The notes under the pieces were generated by a model. That model saw only the letters and a program-made list of their open reading frames with translations, had not been told where the DNA came from and did no database searches. The position numbers were made by a program, and so were the translations under genes. This document shows positions 54,440 through 62,615 of a DNA stretch of 64,000 bases, one piece after another; the first letter of the stretch is position 1, and each line of letters starts with the position of its first letter. Location: the NCBI GenBank assembly GCA_017961265.1, contig JAGCXN010000036.1, positions 82,311 to 146,310 on the forward strand. The letters run 5' to 3'. The stretch comes from Bacteroidales bacterium (GTDB lineage Bacteria; Bacteroidota; Bacteroidia; Bacteroidales; WCHB1-69).

Positions 54440-54844
54440 ATGGAAACTATCAAAGCAATTATTGAAGTGGGGCGCGACGGACTGGTCGCTATCCACGCCC
54501 GAAGCGAGATGTACAACTGTATGTTTCTTGGATGCGGAAGTACGGAGGAAGAGGCGAAAGAAGATTTTTTTGAGTGTCGTGCCGAGATATATGAACTGTC
54601 AGCACAATCAGGCAAGGAACTTCCGGAATTCGAGTTTGAATTTGTTTACGACACGGCCAGCTTTCTGCGCTATTACGGCGACACGCTTACACTTACCGGA
54701 CTTCAAAAAATTACAGGCATCAACAGCAAACAACTAAGCCATTACGTGACAGGACACCGTAAACCATCCCCTAAAACAGTGGAACGCATCCATCTTGGTG
54801 TAACCCAGTTTGCTCAAAAATTACAACATGCAGTATTGGTATAA
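54440..54844 (+). CDS. hicB: HicB-like antitoxin with HTH, second pair
   Basis: 134 residues. METIKAIIEVGRDGLVAIHARSEMYNCMFLGCG, then EEAKEDFFECRAEIYE and a C-terminal HTH (LQKITGINSKQLSHYVTG). The overall order matches 3150 and 45545. It overlaps the following beta-mannosidase start by 17 nt, which is unusual for an antitoxin gene and may reflect insertion upstream of the glycosidase. Confidence 0.88.
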   Translation: METIKAIIEVGRDGLVAIHARSEMYNCMFLGCGSTEEEAKEDFFECRAEIYELSAQSGKELPEFEFEFVYDTASFLRYYGDTLTLTGLQKITGINSKQLSHYVTGHRKPSPKTVERIHLGVTQFAQKLQHAVLV

Positions 54845-57380
54845 ACATATTTCAAAATTGATTTTCAAACATTTACAAACCATCCTATTATTCCTGCTGC
54901 CCTGTTTCGGCACGATGGCACAGACCACTTCCCTACCCCTTACCCAATGGCGGCTGAGTTGTCCTAACCCGTCCGACACGGCCTACTCCACCTCGATAGT
55001 GGTTACGGTGCCGGGCTGCCTCCACACCGACCTTTTCGACCACGGCCTCATCCCTGACCCGTTCTACGGCACCAATGAGGAGTCGCTCCAGTGGCTGTCG
55101 TACGTACCCTGCACCTACTCCTGCGAGTTCTGGCGCGACGAACTTCCCGCCAAAAAGAATATAGAACTGGTGCTGGCGGGCGTTACCGGCTATGCCGAAG
55201 TTTTCCTGAACGGTCAGCCGCTCGAACATCAAGACCATAACAATGTGATGGACAACGCCTACCGCACGTGGCGTTTCCCGTTGGATAAGAAAGTCCGTGC
55301 CTACAACCTTATCGAAGTGCGTTTCACGCCTACACAGCAGATCATTGACCAGCGGAAAGCCGCCGTTCCATACGCACTGCCGGAGGAGCGTGCGTGGCTG
55401 CGGATGCCGCCCTACCAGTCGGGCTGGGACTGGGGGCCGAAACTCACCACCTGCGGCATTACGGGTAAAGCGGCCATCGAATATTATTCGTTGGCACGGC
55501 TCCACAGTCCAGACTTTCACGCAACGAACCAGAATGGTGCAATATACGATTTCTGTTATGACTTTGCGAAAAAGTTGCCATATGGAACTTGTATATCTTT
55601 GAAAATCAATGATAAACGTATTATTTATGCTAAATCACGCCGTAGAGAAAAATTAGACGATGAATCCTTTTATTCTTATTGGGTTGAACAATATCACTAT
55701 GAAAATCCCCTTTGGGAGCCCAATGGTTTGGGAAATCCATATATGAATAATGATGTGGAATTTATCATCAAGCAAGGTCGTAAAAAAGATTCCCTACGGG
55801 TTCGTGCGGGCTTCCGTAATGTCAGACTTCAGCAGATAGAAGATTCTCTTGGCACTTCGTTTACTCTTGTTGTGAATGGTTCGCATGTTTTTGCCAAAGG
55901 GGTAAACTGGATTCCCGCCGACTTCTTCCCCCACAAGATGACCGAAGAACGCTACCGTGAATTGCTTCAAGCCTGTAAAGATGCGAATGTCAATATGATA
56001 CGGGTATGGGGAGGCGGCATCTACGAGCCCGACATCTTTTACGATTTGTGTGATGAGATGGGCATTATGGTGTGGCAGGACTTTATGTTTGCCGGCACGC
56101 TCTATCCGGGCGATTCCTCTTTTATTCAAAATGTGCAAAAAGAGGCCGTCGAACAGGTGCTGCGGCTTCGGCGGCACCCGTGCATCGTGCTGTGGTGCGG
56201 CAACAATGAGGTGAAAAACGGTTGGGAAGACTGGGGGTGGAAGAACAACTACACGTCCGAACAGCGCGAGCAGCTCGACCACGACATGCACTATCTGTTT
56301 GATACACTGTTAGCAAATGTAGTTAAAGATATTGGCGGTGGCGTGCCGTACATCCCCACTTCACCCCTGTGGGGATGGGGACATCCCGAATGTTGCACCG
56401 AAGGCGACTCCCACTATTGGGGCGTCTGGTGGGGCGAGCAGCCCTTCGAGATGTGGTACAGCAAAACCGGCCGCTTCATGTCGGAGTACGGCTTCCAAAG
56501 CTACCCCGACGTCCGCACCCTCCAAACGGTGATGCCCGATACAGCTCTCCACCTCGGAAGCGCTGAATTGAACAACCATCAGAAGCACGCCCGCGGCGTT
56601 CAGATTATCGACAAAGCGATGAACCAGTATTTCTATCGTCCTGACAATCTGGAAGATTACGTGTATGTCAGTCAGCTGGTGCAGGCCTACGGCATCGGGA
56701 TGGCGCTGGAAGAGCACCGCCGCCGCAGTCCGTACTGTATGGGCACGCTGGTATGGCAGCTCAACGACTGCTGGCCGGTCGCCTCGTGGAGCTGCATCGA
56801 CTACTACGGACGGCGCAAAGCCCTCTACTACGAGATGAAACGGCAGTTCGAGCCGATCATCATCGCCTGCGACACGATGCAAGAGGGCAAACTGCCCATC
56901 TATGTCGTGAGCGACCACATGAACGTTGGCGACTGCTGTCTCACGTTGAGCCTTTGCCGGATGGACGGCACCGTCATTGAGGAAAAGACCACTGACTATC
57001 TGGAAGTTTCCGCCAACCGCCCCGTTCATTTCATTGACTATGCCGGTGCGGCGCAACTCGACAGCAACGAGCTCCGAAGCTGCTATTTGCACATCAAATG
57101 TCATGATATCACACAGAAAGTCAAATTCTTCTGTTATCCCGGCCAACTGGAACTTCCCGAAGCGGAAATCACCGTGCGCCGCATCGACGACACCACAGTG
57201 GAAGTCAGCAGCACGATGCTACAGTACGGAGTGGAACTATCGGCCAATGTGGACGGGTACTTTGAGGACAACTACTTCACCTTACTGCCGAACGAGCCGA
57301 AACGGGTAAAGTTCGTGCCGAAAGAGGCGATCAAAGGGAACGTGGTGTTTTCTGCACGGTCGTACAAAAACCATCACTAA
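54828..57380 (+). CDS. Beta-mannosidase (GH2)
   Basis: 850 residues from the ATG at 54828. A TTG at 54810 is an alternative start. Signal peptide LQTILLFLLPCFGTMA. Beta-sandwich domains are followed by the TIM barrel: RVWGGGIYEPDIFYDLCDE, acid/base Glu in VLWCGNNEVKNGW and nucleophile Glu in RFMSEYGFQSYPD. It releases terminal beta-mannose from N-glycans or plant mannans. A ~370-bp AT-rich patch (about 55530-55900) uses codons such as TTA, ATA and AGA unlike the rest of the gene, which suggests a recombined segment, yet the reading frame is intact. Confidence 0.9.
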   Translation: MQYWYKHISKLIFKHLQTILLFLLPCFGTMAQTTSLPLTQWRLSCPNPSDTAYSTSIVVTVPGCLHTDLFDHGLIPDPFYGTNEESLQWLSYVPCTYSCEFWRDELPAKKNIELVLAGVTGYAEVFLNGQPLEHQDHNNVMDNAYRTWRFPLDKKVRAYNLIEVRFTPTQQIIDQRKAAVPYALPEERAWLRMPPYQSGWDWGPKLTTCGITGKAAIEYYSLARLHSPDFHATNQNGAIYDFCYDFAKKLPYGTCISLKINDKRIIYAKSRRREKLDDESFYSYWVEQYHYENPLWEPNGLGNPYMNNDVEFIIKQGRKKDSLRVRAGFRNVRLQQIEDSLGTSFTLVVNGSHVFAKGVNWIPADFFPHKMTEERYRELLQACKDANVNMIRVWGGGIYEPDIFYDLCDEMGIMVWQDFMFAGTLYPGDSSFIQNVQKEAVEQVLRLRRHPCIVLWCGNNEVKNGWEDWGWKNNYTSEQREQLDHDMHYLFDTLLANVVKDIGGGVPYIPTSPLWGWGHPECCTEGDSHYWGVWWGEQPFEMWYSKTGRFMSEYGFQSYPDVRTLQTVMPDTALHLGSAELNNHQKHARGVQIIDKAMNQYFYRPDNLEDYVYVSQLVQAYGIGMALEEHRRRSPYCMGTLVWQLNDCWPVASWSCIDYYGRRKALYYEMKRQFEPIIIACDTMQEGKLPIYVVSDHMNVGDCCLTLSLCRMDGTVIEEKTTDYLEVSANRPVHFIDYAGAAQLDSNELRSCYLHIKCHDITQKVKFFCYPGQLELPEAEITVRRIDDTTVEVSSTMLQYGVELSANVDGYFEDNYFTLLPNEPKRVKFVPKEAIKGNVVFSARSYKNHH

Positions 57381-58195
57381 TTTCCCTTCAATGTAGGACT
57401 CTGACTTTCTGTAAGTGTCAGGACGGAATCCATCTGGATGTCATTAGGTTCGGTCGGAACCTTCTCGACCAACTGAAAATCAAAGCATATACCGATGGTG
57501 GACACATCCAGATGTTGCGAAAGGAAACGGTCGTAGTACCCTTTACCTCGGCCAAGGCGGTTTCCCATCGGATCGAAAGCCACCCCTGGTACTACGATCA
57601 GATCGTAGCTGCCGATGTAGGGCCGATTTTGAGGTTCAAGAATATTGAAGTCTCCAACAGCGAACTCGGTGTCAGCTGTCAACTCCACTGGCACGATATC
57701 GTCACCGACGACGGTGGGCAAGATGATGCGCTTGCTGTTCCGCCACTTCTCAATAAACGCCGTGGTACGCACTTCATCCGGCAGCGAACTGTACAACATC
57801 ACGCTTTTCGCATTTTTGAAAAGAGGCGATCCTTCCAATAGCCCCAAAATTTGTTGAGACTGCTTGTCCAGTTCGTCTGGATTTTGCCGTTTTTTCATAT
57901 TGCGCATATACGAGCGGAGTCCTTGCTTGGTTTTCATTTGGTCCACAGTCCAACGCATTAACTGCTGGATACGCAACTTATATTTGGCAATCTGGTTGTC
58001 AATGAAATCCTCGCTGTACTGGGTGGCGCAAAAGCCGTTGCCACGTGCCACGTAAGCGCCGTCATCCAAATTGTCACGCATTTCCTGATAATTGGCCAAG
58101 TACTGATAATTCTGTTCCAGTAAATTGAACAAATCGGTTACATTAGCCTCGAATGACTCGCCATCGGAAAAAACATATCGCTGTTTTGGATCCAT
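57377..58195 (-). CDS. 5-formyltetrahydrofolate cyclo-ligase with N-terminal extension
   Basis: 272 residues. The C-terminal ~185 are a standard 5-FCL/MTHFS: KQGLRSYMRNMKKRQNP (near 90), VMLYSSLPDEVRT, VPGVAFDPMGNRLGRGKGYYDRFL. It makes 5,10-methenyl-THF from 5-formyl-THF using ATP. The first ~87 residues (helical, QNYQYLANYQEMRDNLDDG, ARGNGFCATQYSEDFIDNQI) are not part of the family. If translation began at the internal Met before KTKQGLRS, a normal-length enzyme would result. It convergently overlaps the beta-mannosidase end by 4 nt. Confidence 0.85.
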   Translation of the reverse strand: MDPKQRYVFSDGESFEANVTDLFNLLEQNYQYLANYQEMRDNLDDGAYVARGNGFCATQYSEDFIDNQIAKYKLRIQQLMRWTVDQMKTKQGLRSYMRNMKKRQNPDELDKQSQQILGLLEGSPLFKNAKSVMLYSSLPDEVRTTAFIEKWRNSKRIILPTVVGDDIVPVELTADTEFAVGDFNILEPQNRPYIGSYDLIVVPGVAFDPMGNRLGRGKGYYDRFLSQHLDVSTIGICFDFQLVEKVPTEPNDIQMDSVLTLTESQSPTLKGN

Positions 58196-58196
58196 G

Positions 58197-58268
58197 ATTA
58201 GGAATTAGGAATTAGGAATTAGAAATTAGAAATTAGAAATTAGGAATGAGAAATGAGGAATTAGAAAT
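58197..58268. repeat. GGAATTA/GAAATTA heptamer array
   Basis: About nine tandem 7-mers (TTAGGAA TTAGGAA TTAGAAA TTAGAAA variants) between the cyclo-ligase and kdsA. Confidence 0.8.
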
Positions 58269-58283
58269 TGATATTAGATTTAT

Positions 58284-59093
58284 TTATAGTATCGCGGCGC
58301 GAATACGAACTAGTTTTTCAAGCAAGGGACGGAGCTGCTTCAAGGGCAGCATATTGGCACCATCAGAGAGGGCTTCTGACGGATTGGGATGGGTTTCCAT
58401 GAAAAGTCCGTCAAAGCCGACGGCAACGCCGGCACGGGCAATGGTTTCAATCAGTTCCGGATGGCCACCAGTAACACCTGCGGGCTGGTTGGGCTGCTGG
58501 AGAGAGTGGGTGCAGTCGAGCACGACGGGACAGCCAACGGATTGCATCGCCTTCACGCCACGGAAATCGACGATGAGGTCCTGATAGCCGAAGGTTGTAC
58601 CACGCTCGGTGAGCATCACCTGCAGATTGCCGGCGTCGCGCACCTTCTCAGCGGCGAAACGCATGGCTTCGGGCGACATAAACTGGCCCTTCTTGATATT
58701 AACAATCCTTCCGGTCTTTGCGGCAGCCACCAAGAGGTTCGTCTGCCTGCACAGGAACGCAGGAATCTGGAGAATGTCGGCCACTTCGGCTGCCTTCGCC
58801 GCCTCCTCTTCCGTGTGGATGTCCGTCACGATGGGAACATCCAGTTCTGCCTTCACGTCGGCAAGGATCTGCAAAGCGGCATCATCGCCAATTCCGGTAA
58901 ATGAATTTAGAGACGAACGGTTTGCCTTCCGGTAAGAGGCTTTGAAGAAAAATGGGATTTCCAAATCACGGCACACGGCGGCGGCTTCGCGGGCGACTGT
59001 GAACGTCACTTCACGGTTTTCTACCACACACGGCCCTGCAATCAGGAAAAAATTGCCCTTTGGCGAAATCAGCGACGGATATAGGCTTGTCAT
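58284..59093 (-). CDS. kdsA: 3-deoxy-8-phosphooctulonate synthase (KDO-8-P synthase)
   Basis: 269 residues from ATG 59093. The upstream in-frame ATG lies in the terminator region. LIAGPCVVENREV, FKASYRKANRSS, TDIHTEEEAA, KKGQFMSPEAM, LTERGTTFGYQDLIVDFRG and DGLFMETHPNP are KdsA signatures. It joins PEP and arabinose-5-phosphate for lipopolysaccharide KDO. It follows the CoA-transferase gene, from which it is separated by a terminator. Confidence 0.96.
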   Translation of the reverse strand: MTSLYPSLISPKGNFFLIAGPCVVENREVTFTVAREAAAVCRDLEIPFFFKASYRKANRSSLNSFTGIGDDAALQILADVKAELDVPIVTDIHTEEEAAKAAEVADILQIPAFLCRQTNLLVAAAKTGRIVNIKKGQFMSPEAMRFAAEKVRDAGNLQVMLTERGTTFGYQDLIVDFRGVKAMQSVGCPVVLDCTHSLQQPNQPAGVTGGHPELIETIARAGVAVGFDGLFMETHPNPSEALSDGANMLPLKQLRPLLEKLVRIRAAIL

Positions 59094-59110
59094 AGCTCTA
59101 TTTTTACGGA

Positions 59111-59150
59111 TAAAAAATGATGGACAATCAAACGCTGTCAATTGTCCATC
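59111..59150 (-). terminator. Rho-independent terminator after the CoA-transferase gene
   Basis: GATGGACAAT / ATTGTCCATC 10-bp stem with a 12-nt loop, followed on the minus strand by TTTTTT. Confidence 0.82.
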
Positions 59151-59172
59151 ATCATCTATTAATTATTTACAA

Positions 59173-59820
59173 TTAGGCTTTTACGATGTAGTCCACGAAG
59201 AGGGCGGGGGTATGGACCTGTTCGGGGGCGATGTCACCGGTCTTAACGATTTCCTGAGCCTCGGCGATGACGAGGTCGGCGGCGGTGGCCATCATGGGGT
59301 TGAAGTTCTGGGTGGTGCCCTTGTAGATCAAGTTGCCGGCTTCATCGGCAATGTTGGCGCCAAGGAGGGCAATGTCAGCGTGGAGGGGTTTCTCCAGAAG
59401 GTATTCCTTGCCATCGATGGTGATTTTTTGCTTGCCTTCTTCCACGACGGTACCGATGCCAGTGGGAGTGAGGACGCCGCCGAGGCCAGCACCACCAGCG
59501 CGTACTCTTTCAGCCAGTGTACCTTGCGGGGAGAACTCCACCTCAAGGGTCTTTTCGTTGAAGCCGGCGACGGCCAACGGGTTGGTACCCATGTGGGAAA
59601 GGATCATCTTTTTGACTTTGCCGGCGGCAATCAGACGGCCGCTGCCTCTTTCCGGATAGGCGGCATCGTTGCAAATAACGGTCAGGTTCTTAGCCGGACC
59701 CTTAGCGATTTCTTCGAGAATCTTGTCAGCAGAACCGACGGCCAGAAAACCGCCAACCATAATTGTCATGCCGTCCTTAACCATTGCGGCGGCTTCTTGT
59801 GCGGTGATTAATTTCTTCAT
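59173..59820 (-). CDS. CoA-transferase subunit A (AtoD/CtfA-like), no partner nearby
   Basis: 215 residues. IMVGGFLAVGSADKILEEI, NDAAYPERGSGRLI, SHMGTNP, ERVRAGGAGLGGVLTPTGIGT and ADIALLGANIADEAGNLIY match the alpha subunit of 3-oxoacid or acetoacetate/butyrate CoA-transferases. A beta subunit (AtoA/CtfB) would normally follow but kdsA does instead. It must pair with a beta subunit elsewhere or be non-functional. -7 box at 59888-59895. Confidence 0.88.
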   Translation of the reverse strand: MKKLITAQEAAAMVKDGMTIMVGGFLAVGSADKILEEIAKGPAKNLTVICNDAAYPERGSGRLIAAGKVKKMILSHMGTNPLAVAGFNEKTLEVEFSPQGTLAERVRAGGAGLGGVLTPTGIGTVVEEGKQKITIDGKEYLLEKPLHADIALLGANIADEAGNLIYKGTTQNFNPMMATAADLVIAEAQEIVKTGDIAPEQVHTPALFVDYIVKA

Positions 59821-59887
59821 AATTATTGTGTTTTTAATTGTTTTTCAACTCTATTGGAAAAAGGCTTCCCCTTTCCAAAAACGGGTG

Positions 59888-59895
59888 CAAATATA
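59888..59895 (-). promoter_or_regulatory. -7 promoter element for the CoA-transferase gene
   Basis: The minus strand reads TATATTTG followed by CACC. Confidence 0.6.
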
Positions 59896-59941
59896 ATATA
59901 ATATTTCCGATTGATGGTTTATTTTTTCAGAAAAAAGAGAA

Positions 59942-61213
59942 CTACCGCGCAACATTCAGCACTTCAAAGCCAATAAGCCGATCATACGACGTGCCCTCCT
60001 CCTGCAAATAGAGCAGAACGGTGTATTCGTTACCCGTTTCCCAATGATTCCCTTCGATATAGGTCTCGTCTATTATCTTTTTCCCTTTCGGGACAAAAAC
60101 ATACTGATAATTATAGTAGCCTTGTTTCAAAAACAAGTTTGTTTCCCATATATCAAGAGCGGAATTATACTGCAGCTCTGCCTCCGGAACAATCCGCCAG
60201 TCAGTGAGTTCACCGAAAACATAAGCCTTGCCACCACTCATCGGATATTCTGTTTTAAGGGTAAAGTGGGTATTGACATACTCCTCGCGATTCTCGCCCT
60301 GAAAATCCTCAGTTTTGTAATAGCAGCGGCCACAGGCTGTGGTACCCGACACATACGGTCCGTAGGGACGCGCCATATCTTCCAACAGATAAGCATAATT
60401 ATTGCCACGCTCAATACCGACAGAAACGATATGTGTACCGTTGTATTTCAGACTCTTGATGTCAAATTCCCGAAATTCGGAACCACCATTGAAGACGTTA
60501 CTGTTGTCATCATAGTTGAAATCGTACTCGCCCGGTTTTCCTGCACGGTAGCGAAGACCCATAATGGCATTCTCCCAACGCCCATTCTGCAAGATAGTGG
60601 CGTGCATGTAGTGAGCGGGGTTACGGATGGACCATCCACCCGTATTGACGACGAAATCCACCTCTTGCTTTTCATACATCAGGTTCACGTCCGAAGCTCT
60701 ATGAACCGATCCCGTAATAGCGGCACGGTTCGGCTCGATCACAACAAAACGACGCGTCAACACTGGGGAACTCTGGTTGTCATCATAAACATATAAAATG
60801 TAATTACCCGATTTTGTAATATTCATCATCTCCGTCGGGAACGTGAGTGTATAGTGCGTATAGGAGGTGATGGTGTTGAAAGAGTAGCTATATTCGGTAA
60901 TTTCATCCTCTGAAAAACCTTCCAGATACTCAATCTGATTCATACCGTCGGGCTTCCAGTCGTGCGTGCAGTGGATGAACGTGTATTTCAAATAACGCCC
61001 GTCGCCCTCCAAATCGTCGAAGGAGAGCAACAGCTTTTCACTGCTTTGCAAAGTGATGATGGGGAATCCCAGCTGAAACCCTTTGCGCCCGAGCTGCACA
61101 CTATGGATTCCCTTGACATATATGTCGTTAGTAAAATTAATCTGGCTGAAATCCTGCGCCACAAGGCACATGGCAGAAAAAAAGATGACGAAAAAAAGGG
61201 GGATTCGTTTCAT
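59942..61213 (-). CDS. Type IX secretion system plug protein (DUF5103)
   Basis: 423 residues from ATG 61213. Signal peptide MKRIPLFFVIFFSAMCLVAQ. It has beta-rich domains with IKSL-like KGIHSVQLGRKG (near 35), GYNYILYV-like KSGNYILYVYDDN, GEFDF-like PGEYDFNYDDNSN and C-terminal KAYVFGELTDWRI, WETNLFLKQGYYNYQYV. This matches the PF17116 plug family that closes the T9SS Sov/SprA pore. A near-symmetrical promoter is shared with pgi. Confidence 0.85.
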   Translation of the reverse strand: MKRIPLFFVIFFSAMCLVAQDFSQINFTNDIYVKGIHSVQLGRKGFQLGFPIITLQSSEKLLLSFDDLEGDGRYLKYTFIHCTHDWKPDGMNQIEYLEGFSEDEITEYSYSFNTITSYTHYTLTFPTEMMNITKSGNYILYVYDDNQSSPVLTRRFVVIEPNRAAITGSVHRASDVNLMYEKQEVDFVVNTGGWSIRNPAHYMHATILQNGRWENAIMGLRYRAGKPGEYDFNYDDNSNVFNGGSEFREFDIKSLKYNGTHIVSVGIERGNNYAYLLEDMARPYGPYVSGTTACGRCYYKTEDFQGENREEYVNTHFTLKTEYPMSGGKAYVFGELTDWRIVPEAELQYNSALDIWETNLFLKQGYYNYQYVFVPKGKKIIDETYIEGNHWETGNEYTVLLYLQEEGTSYDRLIGFEVLNVAR

Positions 61214-61227
61214 AACCTTCAAAAATT

Positions 61228-61264
61228 GCGGCAAAGGTACAAAAAAATGATGTACCTTTGCCGC
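61228..61264. promoter_or_regulatory. Palindromic bidirectional promoter (T9SS plug / pgi)
   Basis: Perfect 14-bp inverted repeat GCGGCAAAGGTACA-N9-TGTACCTTTGCCGC. Each arm is a -7 box (TACCTTTG): minus strand at 61232-61239 for the plug gene and plus strand at 61253-61260 for pgi. Confidence 0.72.
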
Positions 61265-61292
61265 TTCAAAAAAACGAACAAAATCCAAGATT

Positions 61293-62594
61293 ATGATACA
61301 GACCCATTTCATTTGCGACGGAGCCGCACAATTTCTCCCGAAAAACCTTTACGAAACCGAAAATGCCAGAGTCCAGAAGTGCTGGCACCAATTAACCGGA
61401 CAGACTGGCAAAGGCAATGATTTTCTCGGCTGGTTGGAACTTCCCGAAACCATGGAGATGCAACTCCCGAAGATCAAAGAAGTTGCCCAAAGGCTGGCCG
61501 GCTGCTCCGAAGTGGTCGTCGTCATCGGCATTGGCGGTTCCTACCTTGGTGCCCGTGCCGTCATTGAAGCCCTCCAATCACACTTCCGTATGCTGGAGAA
61601 TGACAGAAAAAGTCCGATTGTACTTTTTGCTGGCAACAACATGAGTGAAGATTATCTTTTTGATTTAAAGAATATTCTTGACAAGAAAGAGTATTCCATC
61701 ATTGTCATTTCCAAATCTGGCACGACGACAGAACCCGCTATCGCCTTCCGTATTTTCAAGGAGCATTGCGAAAAGAAATATGGGAAAGCTGAAGCCTGCA
61801 AGCGCATCGTCGCCATCACAGACAAGGCACGTGGCGCACTGAAACAATTGGCCACACAGGAAGGCTACGACACCTTCGTCATCGAGGACAACGTCGGCGG
61901 ACGCTATTCCGTCCTCTCCCCTGTCGGATTGCTACCCATCGCTGCTGCCGGCTATGACATCAGCCACATTCTTGAAGGTGCCCAACGGATGAAAGAATGG
62001 CTATACAACCATAACGGAACTGCCGACAATCCGGCCATGCAGTACGCAATCATCCGTAACTATCTGTATAACAAAGGAAAGAAGATAGAACTGATGGTGG
62101 CGTACGAGCCACGCCTCTACTACTTCATTGAATGGTACAAGCAGCTTTTTGGCGAAAGCGAGGGCAAGGAAAACAAGGGCATTTTCCCCGCCGGCTGCGT
62201 CTTCTCCACCGACCTCCACTCTTTGGGGCAATACGTACAGGAGGGCGAACGGATGCTTTTTGAAACAGTCATCTCCGTTGAAAAATCTCACCATACACTT
62301 CCGATTCCATTCGATGAACAGAATATCGACAAGCTCAACTATTTACAGCAGAAGAAAATACAGGAGATCAACCAGACAGCCGAAACGGGCACTCGCATGG
62401 CCCACATCGACGGCGGCGTGCCGAATCTGCGCATCACCATTCCAGAAATCTGCGAAGAAACATTGGGAGAACTGATCTATTTCTTTGAATTCAGCTGTGC
62501 CTTAGGTGGTTACCTGCTTGATATCAATCCTTTCGACCAACCTGGCGTGGAAGCTTATAAAAAGAATATGTTCAGATTGTTAGGAAAAGAGTAA
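61293..62594 (+). CDS. pgi: Glucose-6-phosphate isomerase
   Basis: 433 residues, similar to the short bacterial form. VVIGIGGSYLGARAVIEAL (near 75), SKSGTTTEPAIAFRIF (near 143), GGRYSVLSPVGLLP (near 202) and GESEGKENKGIFPA (catalytic Glu, near 288). It interconverts glucose-6-P and fructose-6-P. No other metabolic genes share its operon. It converges with the CotH gene 21 nt away. Confidence 0.96.
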   Translation: MIQTHFICDGAAQFLPKNLYETENARVQKCWHQLTGQTGKGNDFLGWLELPETMEMQLPKIKEVAQRLAGCSEVVVVIGIGGSYLGARAVIEALQSHFRMLENDRKSPIVLFAGNNMSEDYLFDLKNILDKKEYSIIVISKSGTTTEPAIAFRIFKEHCEKKYGKAEACKRIVAITDKARGALKQLATQEGYDTFVIEDNVGGRYSVLSPVGLLPIAAAGYDISHILEGAQRMKEWLYNHNGTADNPAMQYAIIRNYLYNKGKKIELMVAYEPRLYYFIEWYKQLFGESEGKENKGIFPAGCVFSTDLHSLGQYVQEGERMLFETVISVEKSHHTLPIPFDEQNIDKLNYLQQKKIQEINQTAETGTRMAHIDGGVPNLRITIPEICEETLGELIYFFEFSCALGGYLLDINPFDQPGVEAYKKNMFRLLGKE

Positions 62595-62615
62595 CAAACT
62601 CTTATCTGAGAATCA

